Shown here: positions 34,301 through 41,848 of the stretch, one piece after another
How positions within the stretch are numbered: position 1 is the first letter of the stretch
How the letters are laid out: every line of letters starts with the position of its first letter
From: Asterias rubens
Lineage: Eukaryota; Echinodermata; Asteroidea; Forcipulatida; Asteriidae
Length of the DNA: 64,000 bases
Direction: 5' to 3'
Assembly: GCF_902459465.1 (NCBI RefSeq)
Contig: NC_047065.1
Location: 11,943,634-12,007,633 of the forward strand
The notes under the pieces: model-generated
What the model was told of the DNA's origin: nothing
The model's input: only the letters and a program-made list of their open reading frames with translations
Database searches by the model: none
Made by a program: the position numbers and the translations under genes

Positions 34301-36673
34301 GCAACTTCGATGACCGATTGAGCTCAAATTTTCACAGGTTAGTTATTTTATGCATATGTTGAGATACACCAACTGTGAAGGCTAGTCTTTGACAATTACC
34401 AATAGTGTCCACTGGCTTTAAGGGAAGCTTTCTAGAATCATTATCTTCAAACCATATAAGTTTAATGTAAATTAAAGAGAGCGCCATGATCTAGATGGAA
34501 TGGCGCTATACACACCTGGTTATTAGTATTATTATTAAATCTATGGATATTGTGTTTTGTGTCACTCCAAAAGTACTAAAATCCTTTGAAGGGTTTTATA
34601 CCTTTTGTAGATCAAGTTTTTACCCATGACATGAATCTCACTGTGAATGAAGTTATAATTTACCTGTGGAAAGTTCAGCTTCATTAGTCAAAAGTTTTTA
34701 AGAAAAAAAAGTGATAACAACAGCAATGTTTTCAGGAGAGCTACAGAGTATACAACTACAAGTTAGTACAAGCTAAAATAATTGTTGTCTCCTGAAACAA
34801 ACATTGTTTTTGTGACATTGGCAATAAAAAAACTACACTCAGCATAGACTATAGACCCAGTAACTGGGGCGCTGTACTCCCTTTTTTCGAAATTTTTTCA
34901 CTATCAGTCGTACTAACGCCCCAGCCAAAGCCACACTTGGTTTTAAGACACCAACATTTTCTATGACTGCCTCACAAAAAATGCCCCAAAAATACCCAAC
35001 GAATTACCTTCAAAACAGCCTCCTGGCCTCTACTATGTTTAAGATGCAACACCAGGCATTTTTTCAGACATTCCGCTGGACCATCCATCACATCGCGAGC
35101 TAGAGCTATCTTATTAATAGACGGGTGCCTGCCTGACCGAAGATCATTTGCACTCAGGGTGGCTCGGCCCCGTGGTTGCTTTGACAATAATTTTATTGTG
35201 TTTTTTTTAGTACAAGCTCATGGCTTCAGATGAGAGGAGGGAGCCAATTCTAAGATTGGTCGTCGGAGTTGCGAGATAACTATGAAAGAAAAAAACACCT
35301 TTTTCACACAAAGTTGTGTGCTTTCAGATGCTTGATTTCGAGACCTCAAATTCTAAACTTGAGGTCTCGAAATCAAATTTTGTGGAAAATTACTTCTTTC
35401 TCGAAAACTACGTCACTTCAGAGGGAGCCGTTTCTCACAATGTTTTATACTATCAACCTCTCCCTATCACTCTTCACCAAGTAAGGTTTTATGCTGATAA
35501 TTATTTTGAGTAATTACCTATAGTGTCCACTGCCTTTAAACACCACCACGTGTTGCCCTCTCGACCAATCAGAATGGATAAACTGTCATTTATTATTCAT
35601 AAATACCCCAGACAGTTTCTCGACTCCTATTGGTGGAGACGCGTCACGTGGGGGTGTTTAAATGGTTGATAATGACCAGTGTTTATGACCGGCTGGCTTC
35701 CACCTGTCCGCGCGCAAGACTATCACGCGGAACGCGCAATTCATAGCTATGTAACAGCGCGTAATCTATTTCTAAGCGCGCGTGCGTAATCTATTTCTAA
35801 GCGCGCGCACGTAATCTATTTTGGAAAAGTTTCCGTATGGCGCCACCACTTTTTCATTCAATATGAAATAATATAGTATCTAATTTACCTCAATGAGATA
35901 TCACTTTTTGTAAAAATGAGTGGAAAAGTGGTGGCGCCATACGGAAAGTTATCCTCTCTTTTCAATAACCCACGCGCAACATACTCTCCACAAAGTTTTT
36001 GACAAAAAATATCACAAACCTCAAATTTTCAACTGTTTAAGTGTCTGTAATTGTATTTTTTAACGTTTTTTAACAAAAGGGCATTTATGAAAACAAATTG
36101 GGGAAAAAAAAGAGTAGAGAAAAAGGGTCGTTGTCGTGCGATTAATCACATGAATTCGACCCTGCCAGCTTTAAACGGCCGTGTACGAACTCGTCGTTAC
36201 GTTACCCTTTTAAGTTTGATTCCCTTAATTCACCATTGTTCACAAACAAGTGAGCGGTCTGGCGGTTGAGCATGTTGAGTGACAAAGATCACGCGGTGTT
36301 TCAAGTTTACCCCGACCTAAATATGCAAGGAAACACATAGTTTCCACGGTAGAAAAAAGAGTGAGCTTGCGCGTATTAGAAGAAAGTACCGACTTTAAAG
36401 CTTACGCCCAACAAATATTGCATGATTATCATGATATGCACTCGCGTGCACGACTCGACTGTCTATCTAAACTTTTCCTTTTGGTTGGGTGCGAATTTCA
36501 GGGTTTTGTAATGCAAGTTCAAAGTTGAGAAGAACACAGACGAGATTCCCTGTATAGTTTTCTTCCACATTTTCCTAAGCTACATGTCTGTTTCATTTTA
36601 GTAATAATTACCTCAGCTGTCTGTCGTATTTCTTCTCCTTGTCGACTACCGGACTTCCCCTGGGCGCAGCCAT
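13339..36673 (-). CDS. NAE1: NEDD8-activating enzyme E1 regulatory subunit (NAE1/APPBP1), complete, 14 coding exons
   Basis: Coding exons in order: 36612-36673, 32862-33026, 30893-30995, 28182-28261, 26787-26896, 25588-25697, 25008-25070, 23834-24049, 22388-22521, 21291-21366, 19622-19748, 18268-18404, 15911-15981, 13339-13498. All junctions are GT-AG and in phase, giving 537 residues (human 534). Recognisable segments: [15 protein letters not shown] (exons 1-2, family N-terminus), [15 protein letters not shown] (the adenylation-like Rossmann start), ICR-type segment [14 protein letters not shown] (exon 5), IPKTYKEKE (exon 8), [14 protein letters not shown] (exon 11), and the C-terminus [20 protein letters not shown] ... 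TNTYIY-like tail ending SATFQL. The subunit pairs with UBA3, which carries the catalytic cysteine, to activate NEDD8 for cullin neddylation. The ATG at 36673 fits the family start. Introns total over 21 kb and hold most of the repeats listed here. Confidence 0.97.
13499..15910. other. NAE1 intron 13, no gene
   Basis: Only small structures are visible: a 15-base perfect hairpin at 15170-15209 (CTATAGATTCTTGAC, loop of 10, complement), a G-run at 15369-15382, and a pair of partly inverted segments around 14570-14760 (ATCTTCAAGTACGCGC and CTTGAAGATAAATACG). No coding frame is supported. Confidence 0.6.
16294..16400. repeat. Partial hairpin MITE, family C
   Basis: Begins GGGCCCAATTTCATGAAGCT, but only the left arm and part of the centre are present. 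Confidence 0.65.
16483..17904. mobile_element. Non-autonomous DNA transposon, 28-base TIRs, 8-base target duplication (hAT-like)
   Basis: The TIRs, 16483-16510 and 17877-17904, are perfect complements starting CACAGACATATAATACCTAT. ATCCTAAC is directly repeated at 16475-16482 and 17905-17912. An 8-base duplication is typical of hAT (and P) elements, but the CACAG start is not a standard hAT end. No transposase is present. The interior holds unassigned sequence (16511-17116) and a LINE fragment (17117-17875). Confidence 0.85.
17117..17875 (-). mobile_element. CR1/L2-like LINE fragment inside the TIR transposon
   Basis: Minus-strand reading gives [36 protein letters not shown], a TGA stop (codon at about 17539), then [19 protein letters not shown] and [20 protein letters not shown] in the same frame. 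This is the thumb and C-terminal region of a CR1/L2 reverse transcriptase. The 3' end shows the ATTTATATAGCGCC...AAAGCGCTT signature and an (AAT)n tail at 17117-17136. It is 5'-truncated next to the right TIR. Confidence 0.88.
18812..18958. repeat. Large palindromic hairpin, family J
   Basis: Arms of about 65 bases include GAGGCCTGGTTCTTGATAAT and its exact complement around a short centre. It lies in NAE1 intron 11. Single copy in this window. Confidence 0.8.
19749..21290. other. NAE1 intron 10, no gene recognised
   Basis: Mostly AT-rich with no lettered repeat. 20950-21240 contains several GGTCGAG / CACATCGTCTA motifs that partly recur at 50160, suggesting an unlabelled repeat. The open frames here match no family I know. 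Confidence 0.5.
21545..21880 (-). repeat. tRNA-derived SINE, group S1b
   Basis: On the minus strand: a tRNA-Ser/Leu-like head with B box GGTTCGAATCC (21785-21880), then a body containing TTACTATAATTGCTTCTC and GGTACCTGCGAGGGTAGAGG, then an (ATT)n tail near 21545-21560. A sister copy in plus orientation is at 22965-23393. Confidence 0.75.
21924..22312. repeat. TTAA-bounded hairpin MITE, family A, full length
   Basis: TTAA at both borders. Arms GACAGTGGACACTATTGG and CCAATAGTGTCCACTGCC. The centre holds the smaller palindrome TTTCGAGACC...GGTCTCAAAA. Confidence 0.85.
22565..22745 (-). repeat. tRNA-derived SINE, group S2
   Basis: Complement reads TCTAGAATTGCAAGGTTCAT then GGGTTTGAATCCCACCTGAG (B box), followed by the S2 tail CAGTGCTTATCACACATCTG. 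Related plus-strand copies are at 26180 and 26388. Confidence 0.7.
22965..23393 (+). repeat. tRNA-derived SINE, group S1b, interrupted by family B
   Basis: Head remnant GATTCGAGTCACGTTCG, body ACTTTACTATAATTGCTTCT and GGTACCTGCGAGGGTAGAGG, 3' end GCGCTATATTTAAGAATTTG and an ATT tail. A B hairpin at 23178-23312 splits it. Confidence 0.75.
23178..23312. repeat. Hairpin MITE, family B, nested in an S1b SINE
   Basis: Ends GGGGTCGGTTTCACCAAGAG and CTCTTTGTGAAATCTAC. The CTAGTCCTAAGTTAGGA core is typical of the family. Confidence 0.78.
23430..23813. repeat. Hairpin MITE, family D
   Basis: Starts AAAGCCATTGGACACTTTCG and ends CGAAAGTGTGTAATGGCTTT. Its right edge lies only about 20 bases from the NAE1 exon 8 donor (23833), so the element sits at the very start of intron 8. 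Confidence 0.82.
24238..24652 (-). repeat. tRNA-derived SINE, group S1a, near full length
   Basis: On the minus strand: head with B-box-like GGGTTCAAGTCCC, then AGGACACAAGTG..., CGTTGGTCCCGTGTGTTGTG, CCGGTATTCCTGG, ATGGTGCT-like ACCATTACACGGTGC, and an ATT-rich 3' tail ending near 24238. It is the best reference copy for the interrupted one at 25795. Confidence 0.8.
24806..24996. repeat. Divergent hairpin MITE, family C
   Basis: Begins GCCCAATTTCATAGAGCTGC and ends ACTATGACAAATGGCCC. The centre differs from the copies at 10115 and 26975. Confidence 0.65.
25110..25280. repeat. Half copy of hairpin MITE, family E
   Basis: Contains TCATTTCTCAAAAACTACAG and ends ACAAAAAGTACCCGAACC. Only the right arm is present. 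Confidence 0.7.
25795..26155 (-). repeat. SINE group S1a interrupted by family B
   Basis: Same order as the copy at 24238-24652 (TTCCTGCAAGGTATGTGG, ACCATGTAATGGTTTACGAG ... GGAACACCGCGGCGAACCCC, ACACAAGGGACCAACGGC), with a B hairpin at 25916-26053 between TCAAACCA and GGAACACC. Confidence 0.78.
25916..26053. repeat. Hairpin MITE, family B, nested in an S1a SINE
   Basis: Ends GGGGCGGATTTCACAAAGAG and GTGTGAAATCGACCC. Taking it out rejoins the SINE. Confidence 0.8.
26180..26345 (+). repeat. SINE group S2, 5'-truncated copy
   Basis: Starts in the B box (GGTTCGAATCCCACCCGAG) and continues ATGCCTGTGATATTTTTTCA, then ACACATCGGTGTATGGGTGA. Tandem with the next copy. Confidence 0.75.
26388..26600 (+). 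repeat. SINE group S2, full tRNA-like head
   Basis: Head CTCGGTAGTCTAGTTGGTAA (A box) ... CGTGGGTTCAAATCCCACC (B box and T-stem). The D stem GTCT/AGAC is intact, but the anticodon stem and the outer acceptor pairs are broken, so it is a SINE rather than a tRNA gene. The tail matches the preceding copy. Confidence 0.78.
26697..26786 (+). repeat. SINE group S1 head abutting the NAE1 exon 5 donor
   Basis: tRNA-Ser/Leu-like: TCATGGCCGAG (A box), ACTCAAGCTCTGG, GGGTTTGAATCCC (B box), CATGACACTTGTGTCCTTA. In gene orientation (minus) its last bases form the intron start GTAAGGACACAAGTG. Confidence 0.75.
26950..27525 (-). repeat. SINE group S1c interrupted by family C
   Basis: Outer parts match the copy at 27706-27998: TTGCCAGACCCACAAGGCC before the insertion; TGAAGGCCACTCCAAGGTG, AGTCCATACGAATGTAGGC and the tRNA-like head (CACAAGTGTCACAACCAGGA) after it. 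A C hairpin occupies 26975-27218. Confidence 0.75.
26975..27218. repeat. Hairpin MITE, family C, best copy, nested in S1c SINE
   Basis: Near-perfect long palindrome beginning GGGCCCAATTTCATAGAGC and ending with its exact complement. Confidence 0.85.
27706..27998 (-). repeat. SINE group S1c, uninterrupted
   Basis: Body AAGGCCTGAAGGCTACTTCA, CAGTCCATACGGATGTATAG; head on the minus strand TGTCATGGCCGAGTGGTTAA with B box GGTTTGAATCC. A third copy is at 42692-43172. Confidence 0.78.
28371..28535. repeat. 24-base minisatellite, left part
   Basis: About seven units of TAGGCGCCAGTGTTCCATAG plus GCTC. It is the left piece of one array split by the element at 28536-30072. Confidence 0.85.
28536..30072. 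mobile_element. 1.5-kb TIR element inserted in a minisatellite (Harbinger-like MITE candidate)
   Basis: Imperfect TIRs of about 30 bases: AGGCATCTTTTTTGAAATAT ... at the left, and the complement of AACAAAAGAAGATGCCT at the right; outer 9 bases identical, and GACCATTT shared at the inner end. Flanked by TTA (28533-28535 and 30073-30075), the target duplication usual for PIF/Harbinger. The same 24-base array lies on both sides in the same orientation. No transposase frame seen. Confidence 0.75.
30073..30378. repeat. 24-base minisatellite, right part
   Basis: About 13 units, same unit as 28371-28535. The 24-base period keeps three frames open, producing long spurious ORFs on both strands. Confidence 0.88.
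30384..30478. repeat. Family A MITE, right arm only
   Basis: TTATACTATCAACCTCTCCC to CCAATAGCGTCCACTGCC. Its TTAA (30475-30478) is also the left border of the next element. Confidence 0.75.
30475..30877. repeat. TTAA-bounded hairpin MITE, family P, copy 1
   Basis: Left TTAAGGAACATTACAGAATT, right ACCAATTCAGTAATGTTCC; TTAA at the right at 30874-30877. It ends about 15 bases from the NAE1 exon 3 donor. Second copy at 48112-48460. Confidence 0.7.
31482..31867. repeat. TTAA-bounded hairpin MITE, family A, full length
   Basis: TTAA at both ends; arms GGCAGTGGACACTATTGG / CCAATAGTGTCCATTGTC; inner palindrome TTCGAGACCTCAAGTTTAG. Confidence 0.85.
31868..32861. other. NAE1 intron 2, remaining part, nothing recognised
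   Basis: AT-rich; GTGACCCGCTCTGTGAA (about 32328) and TTCACAGAGTGGGTCACAT (about 32742) are inverted over about 430 bases and may bound an unlabelled hairpin element. No coding frame. Confidence 0.45.
33497..33657. repeat. Family C MITE, partly deleted
   Basis: CGCCCAATTTCATAG at the left, GCGCTATGAAATTGGGGC at the right, with one arm shortened. Confidence 0.7.
33980..34600. repeat. Family E MITE carrying two insertions
   Basis: E sequence runs ...CTCAAAAACTACAGCAAGTA | insertion A | GGGAAGCTTTCTAGAATCAT ... AAGTTTAATGTAAAT | insertion | TAAATCTATGGATATTGTG. The second insertion (about 34469-34540) reads GAGCGCCATGATCTAGATGG and ends in ATTATTATTA; TAAAT repeats on both sides, as for a retroposed LINE or SINE 3' end. 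Confidence 0.78.
34035..34421. repeat. TTAA-bounded hairpin MITE, family A, nested in family E
   Basis: TTAA at 34035-34038 and 34418-34421. Family E elsewhere reads ATATTTTAAGGG..., so removing A plus one TTAA restores it exactly. Confidence 0.88.
35255..35539. repeat. Family A MITE, 5'-truncated
   Basis: GGTCGTCGGAGTTGCGAGAT to CCTATAGTGTCCACTGCC then TTAA. A further inverted-repeat element with ATTTAAACACC-type ends (35537 to about 35662, CACCACCACGTG / CACGTGGGGGTG) follows at once. Confidence 0.78.
35829..35950. repeat. Hairpin MITE, family H, copy 2
   Basis: TTCCGTATGGCGCCACCACT and its complement with a perfect stem of about 27 bases. Opposite orientation to the copy at 1151-1274. 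Confidence 0.82.
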
Positions 36674-36700
36674 GTTGTTGAATTGGGTACGTACCGGCGG

Positions 36701-37702
36701 TCAACTCGGTCCCAAGTCAACTCGGTCCCAGTCAACTCGGCCCCAAGTCAACTCGGTCCCAAGTCAACTCGGTCCCAAGTCATCTCGGTCCCAAGTCATC
36801 TCGGTCCCAGGGGCCTTTCTCAAACCACGGCTTGGGCCCCGGCTCAGGCTCCGCGTGCTGATATCCGTGCAAATACGCGCGGCTCCAAAATGCAGGTTAC
36901 AATGCAAGCTGCGTACACAGTACAGCACGCGGAGCCTAAGCCTGAGCCGGAGCCCAAGCCGTGGTTTGAGAAAGGCCCTGTCAACTCGGTCCCAAGTCAA
37001 CTCGGTCCTTCGACCAAATTTTACTTTTTTAAAATTATTTTATTGGTACTATTTCGTGCGTGTAACTGAGTTAATAATAATATTTACAGTTCTTTTTCAG
37101 AATTGAGAAGTCTTTCGAAACCTCACCATGCAATGCCTCAAATCATGCTCAAATCCTATTTATTTTATTATGTTCTTGTAAAAGTTTACTTACTTTTTGA
37201 ATGTAAGTGTATTGCTCCATGTTTCAACCAACCTTATTTTTATTTTTGTTTTGATTTTCATTACGTGTAAGTTAACTGGAAAGTTATGTTTATTATTAAT
37301 AATTTTAACCAAACATCAATTTTCTCATGTTTTAATTCTCGGAAATCGTACTTTTTTATATTATTTATAAAATTGCTTGATAAAATAAACATCTCAAGAG
37401 GATTAAATTGTTACTGTTTGTCAATTAATGTTAATTTTTGAGAGCCATACAAAAAACAATACTCTGGTTGAAATCAAAGAAACATTTGAACTCATTGTTT
37501 TTCATTTGAAATTATTCGCCCAACAAGAACTTCCCGTCAACCATACGGACCGAGTTGACTTGGGACTGAGTTGACTTGGGACCGAGTTGACTTGGGACCG
37601 AGTTGACTTGAGACCGAGTTGACTTGGGACCGAGTTGACTTGGGACCGAGTTGACATGGACCGAGTTGACTGGTACCAAGTTTACTTGGGACCGAGTTGA
37701 CT
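36701..37702. mobile_element. Foldback element with 16-base tandem-repeat arms at the NAE1 5' end
   Basis: Left arm: tandem TCAACTCGGTCCCAAG units (36701-36810 and 36979-37010). Right arm: the complementary ACTTGGGACCGAGTTG units (about 37549-37702). Centre about 540 bases, AT-rich, no coding frame. The left arm is interrupted by a palindrome at 36811-36977. The edge is about 27 bases upstream of the NAE1 start codon. Confidence 0.82.
36811..36977. repeat. G+C-rich palindromic hairpin, family K, inside the minisatellite arm
   Basis: Arms of about 50 bases: GGGCCTTTCTCAAACCACGG through GCTCAGGCTCCGCGTGCTG, and the near-perfect complement ending GGTTTGAGAAAGGCCC. TCGGTCCCA units stand on both sides. 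Confidence 0.85.
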
Positions 37703-37862
37703 CATAAGCGTTGAATTAAATCCTAAACTCGTTTATTTATTGAAACACAGTCAAAAGTAAAAAAACAAAAACTCCAAATGAAAGTTTAGCGCAACTAAAT
37801 TAAAGATATAACTTATCGAAATATTTTTGGACAAATAAATTGTTAATTTATGATTAATTTAT

Positions 37863-38101
37863 GTCACCCCAAACAAAGTCACCCCTAACAAAGTCGATCA
37901 CCCCCTAACAAAGTCACCCCTAACAAAGTCACCCCCTGACAAACCCTAGAAAGTCGCCCCTTGATAAAGTCGCCCCTTACAAAGTCACTGCTTCTAACAA
38001 AGTCACCCCTACCTCCATGCTTATACCATGGGGGGTAGAAAGTCACCCCCTTAAAGTCACCCTAACAAAGTCGTCCCCTTACAAAGTCGCCCCAAGACAA
38101 C
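37863..38101. repeat. 15-base minisatellite
   Basis: About 15 degenerate units of GTCACCCCTAACAAA, with variants GTCGCCCCTTACAAA. Distinct from the foldback arms 160 bases away. Confidence 0.82.
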
Positions 38102-38241
38102 CCCTTAAAATTGGATTGTTTATTTGTTATCACCGTGTGTGACTGATTTTGTGAGCTTTCCCACTGCAAAGTTAAAAAAAAACTAACAACCCCTGTGCGA
38201 CATGAGAGTGATAAACTGATATGACGAATTGGTAATCCTGC

Positions 38242-38404
38242 CATCGATTTCACAAAACTCTTCTTAACTTAAGACTAATCTTAGGACGTAGGACGAGTCC
38301 CAACCCTGCACTGTAGCATGCAGACCTTAAGATTAATCCTAAGTTAGGACGAGTTACTCGGGACGAGATAAGACGAGTCCTAACTCTTTGTGAAATCGAC
38401 GGCA
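38242..38404. repeat. Hairpin MITE, family B (AGACCTTAAGATTAATCC subtype)
   Basis: Ends CATCGATTTCACAAAACTC and CTCTTTGTGAAATCGACGG. Shares its centre with the copy at 52178-52347. Confidence 0.8.
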
Positions 38405-38437
38405 GATCACCTTAATTGGACAAGATAGCACCCACAA

Positions 38438-38584
38438 TAGGAGACTTTCCAACGCTAGGTGGCAGCAGACATACCGGGTAAATTTCCATTGTTTACGTAG
38501 TTCTGAACATGCGCATAATTCTGAGAACAATGGATTTACCCGGTAAGTCTGCTGCCCTCTATCGTCCCAGAAAGTCTCCCATAG
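38438..38584. repeat. Hairpin MITE, family L, copy 1
   Basis: GGAGACTTTCCAACGCTAGG, then GGCAGCAGAC, then TTTCCATTGTT; the right arm is complementary to the end AGAAAGTCTCCCAT. A truncated second copy is at 46303-46418. Confidence 0.8.
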
Positions 38585-38757
38585 ACCTTATGCACATGAC
38601 GTCATTTCAGTAGGGCGCCCTCACCTAGAGGTCAAAAGGAGGTTGTTCATTGGCCAATCCTGATGTGCGCCGCGCGTACAAATCTGTGCGTTTCGATTGT
38701 TTCGTCACCGTTTTTCCACTAAGATGGCCGCTGGATGACGTCAATGCATAAGGTCTA
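38583..38757. repeat. Inverted-repeat element, family Q
   Basis: TAGACCTTATGCACATGACG at the left and TGACGTCAATGCATAAGGTC at the right. G+C-rich interior. Adjacent to L. Confidence 0.7.
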
Positions 38758-39050
38758 CTATAGCATGCGCTGTATGGGCATTTTCACCTAGGACGTCGTT
38801 CAATAAACAAGGATTCCTTTCACACGATGATGTAGCCCACGTCCTTGGTCAAAACTTCCGCTAGTGTAAGATTTTGTCGTAGGTTCGGACCTGGATGACG
38901 TCAATGCATAAGGTCTACTATAGCATGCGCTGTATGGGCATTTTCACCTAGGACGTCGTTCAATAAACAAGGATTCCTTTCACACGATGATGTAGCCCAC
39001 GTCCTTGGTCAAAACTTCGGCTAGTGTAAGATTTTGTCGTAGGTTCGGAC
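38731..39050. repeat. Near-perfect tandem duplication, two 160-base copies
   Basis: Copy 1 38731-38890, copy 2 38891-39050. I found one difference (AACTTCCGCTAG versus AACTTCGGCTAG). Each begins CTGGATGACGTCAATGCATA. Confidence 0.88.
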
Positions 39051-40180
39051 CTGCGACAAAATGTAGCAATGTTGGACAAGATTTGACAAGGGTCTGGACA
39101 CTCAACAAATTATTGTCCTTTCACACGAGGTGCATTTTGTAAAATCTTACAACCATGCTACAATTTAGCAAGGGACCCTTGCTAAATTGCTCTCGTGTGA
39201 AAGGGGCTTTTTGACACGGACGCAATGTAGCCAGGGTCCCTTGTTACATAAAGATTTGAAATGGTCATCTCGTATTGACTTCATAGATAACATTTTTTTG
39301 AAATAACATACACAAATTGTTTTGTGGAGTTCAGGGTCCCTTGCTAAACAATTTACGAGCGTGGATTGATTTGTTATCACCGTGCATGACTGATTTTGTG
39401 AGCTTCTAAAAAAAGCTATAACAACCCTTGTGCGACATGAGAGTGATATGACGAATTGTTAATCCTTTAGGTGGACAAGATAGCACCAACAACAGCATGC
39501 GCTATATGGGCACTTTCACATAGGACGTCGTTCAATGCTCAATAAATAAAGGTTCCTTTAGCCCCACACGAGAGCAATTTAGCAAGGGTGTAGCATGGTT
39601 GTAAGATTTTACAAAATGCACCTTGTGTGAAAGGACAATAATTTTTGGAGTGTCCAGGGTCCCTTGTCAAATCTTGTTCCAACATTGCTACATTTTGTCG
39701 GAGGTCCGGGCGGAAGTTTTGACCAAGGACGTGGGCTACATTCTCGTTAGCCTTGTCCAAGGCTCTTTACGCAAGCACCGGCCCGCTCTGACTTCACGAA
39801 ATGCATAGATACTATACCGCACGGCACATAACAGTACTTGATACCGCGGGGTCGAAGCATGACTTTCGAGGTATCAACGAGGTTTTTGTAACCTCGTTGA
39901 TACCTCGAAAATCAACGAGCGTGCCGGTGCTTGCGTGAAGAGCCTTGGACAAGGCTAGATCATCGTGTGAAAGGAATCCTTGTGTATTGAACGACGTCCT
40001 AGGTGAAAATGCCCATACAGCGCATAAAACTTCCGCTGTTGTAAGATTTTGAAAAGACCCTGGACACTCCAAAAATAATTGTCCTTTCACACGAGGTGCA
40101 TTTGGTAAAATCTTACAACCATGCTACAATTAATAGCAAGGGACCCTTGCTAAATTGCTCTCGTGTGAAAGGGGGCTTTA
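39051..40180. repeat. Complex of direct and inverted copies of one element
   Basis: CTTTCACACGAGGTGCATTT...TTGCTAAATTGCTCTCGTG occurs at about 39118-39205 and 40081-40170 directly, and inverted at about 39560-39640. 39362-39462 duplicates 38112-38238 without the L and Q insertions. A perfect hairpin (21-base stem, 5-base loop) sits at 39864-39910. Confidence 0.75.
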
Positions 40181-40259
40181 GTCATGAGGCTGGTTCCAGT
40201 TAATGGCCGACCACAGAAGTCAACCAATGATCGACCAGCCTGGGTTCGAGTCAAAGGGG

Positions 40260-40590
40260 AAACCTCATTGGTAATTGTCAAAGACAAGTCTTCTCACTTG
40301 GTGTATGACAACATTGAGTAAAATAACAAACTTATGAAAATTTGAGCTCAATTGGTCGTCTAAGTTGAAAAATAATAATGAAAGAAAAAACACCCTTGTC
40401 ACACGACGTTGTGTGCTTTCAGATGATTGATTTCGAGATCTCAACATCTAACTCTAAGGTTTCAAAACGAATTCGTGTAAAATTTCTTCTTTCTCGAAAA
40501 CTATCACTTCAGAGGGAGCCGTTTCTCCCATTACTCGTTAACGTTACCAATAAGGTTTTGTGCTAATAATTATTTTGAGTAATTGCCAAA
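40260..40590. repeat. Degraded family A MITE
   Basis: GGTAATTGTCAAAGACAAGT at the left; TAATTATTTTGAGTAATTGCC at the right; the TTAA borders are lost. Confidence 0.7.
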
Positions 40591-41848
40591 GCACACTCGA
40601 ACTTGCTCTAGGCTGTTCGACTAGTTGTGAACTACCGCCCACAAATACTATGCGTGATTGGCTAGAATATTTTTTATTCAACCAAAGCAAAACAGGGGTG
40701 TTTGCATTTTATTATAGATTGGACAATAGATGCCCACCTTTTCAAAATTATAAAGGAAGGGTTGTGACAGTCTCCCCTCCAGTCGCTTGGGGTTGCGGCA
40801 CATACGAAGCTGTACGTACAACACGTCACGAATGCATTGCTTAAAGGCTAAGTCAATACAAAATCAATTTGGTCAATAACCCCACTATTCAAGAACTATT
40901 TCAACAAAGGAGAGGGGTAAACATGGAGGAAGAAAAAAGCCATGTAACTAGCTTAACAAAGGATCCGTCTAAATGACGCAATGGGATGCAGTTCAATAAG
41001 ATATGAAGGTGCTACGGTGCTTCGAACGTGTAAAAGGAATGATCACTAGTTGAACCATTGAACCAATGGCGGTAAGATGGTTGAACAGTAAATAATCTTG
41101 TTGCAGTGAATAATAACTTGGAGTTGATATTTAAACCAATATTGACCAGCGGAAATTTGGAGGAGGCTACATAGCATTCTCAAGTCCGTCTGACCATTAG
41201 AACGATTGGTCTGACCATGGAGGAATAAATTGCGAAGACCGGGGTAAAGTATTTTGTGGTCAGAGAAAAATTACATTTTATTTTCAACCAGCCTGATCAC
41301 CGCTCTGCTCATCATAGTACGGACAGTGAGAAGGGATATTTCAAGACATCTCTCTCTATGAAAAGAACATTTTTTTCGAGGTTAAGTTTTCTTCACTGAT
41401 GCTGAACGTCTTTAGCAAGACTGGCGTTAACTATGGTAATTATTAGACCAAGGAACTGGGACGGTGTATCAGTGTCATTATCGGTCGTACTGACGACCGA
41501 TAAAAACAAAATTTCGAAAAAGGAGTACATTGCCCCGGTTACATGGTCTAGGTATATACTTTGGAGTTGTTCTTGTCATTCTCACTAACTCATCCTAAAA
41601 AAGTAGCACGTCGGCTTCCCGTCATAATTTATTTCGGGATGTCGACATCCCAAAAGTTTAATGTCGTCGAGCTGTAATATAATATTTTAACTCGGGATGA
41701 CGACATCCTAAAATTGGGATGTCATCTTGCTGTGGTAATTTAACTTGGGATGACAACATCCTAAAAGTATGATTGTTGAAATGATCTTGCGATCGTCTTT
41801 GAATTCTATGTTTGTTATTCGAGATGTTTCTTCATTTCCTTAAAACAG
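40591..41848 (+). other. Upstream region of the CHST15-like gene, nothing recognised
   Basis: Should hold an earlier exon with the start codon, but none could be assigned. 41625-41770 has three spaced copies of GGGATG(T/A)CGACATCC(C/T)AAA. Confidence 0.45.

Noticed and set aside
36639..37106. Arg/Ser/Val-rich open frames (repeated STRSQVNSVP) resembling a repeat protein
   Set aside because: They are the 16-base foldback arm read through in several frames.
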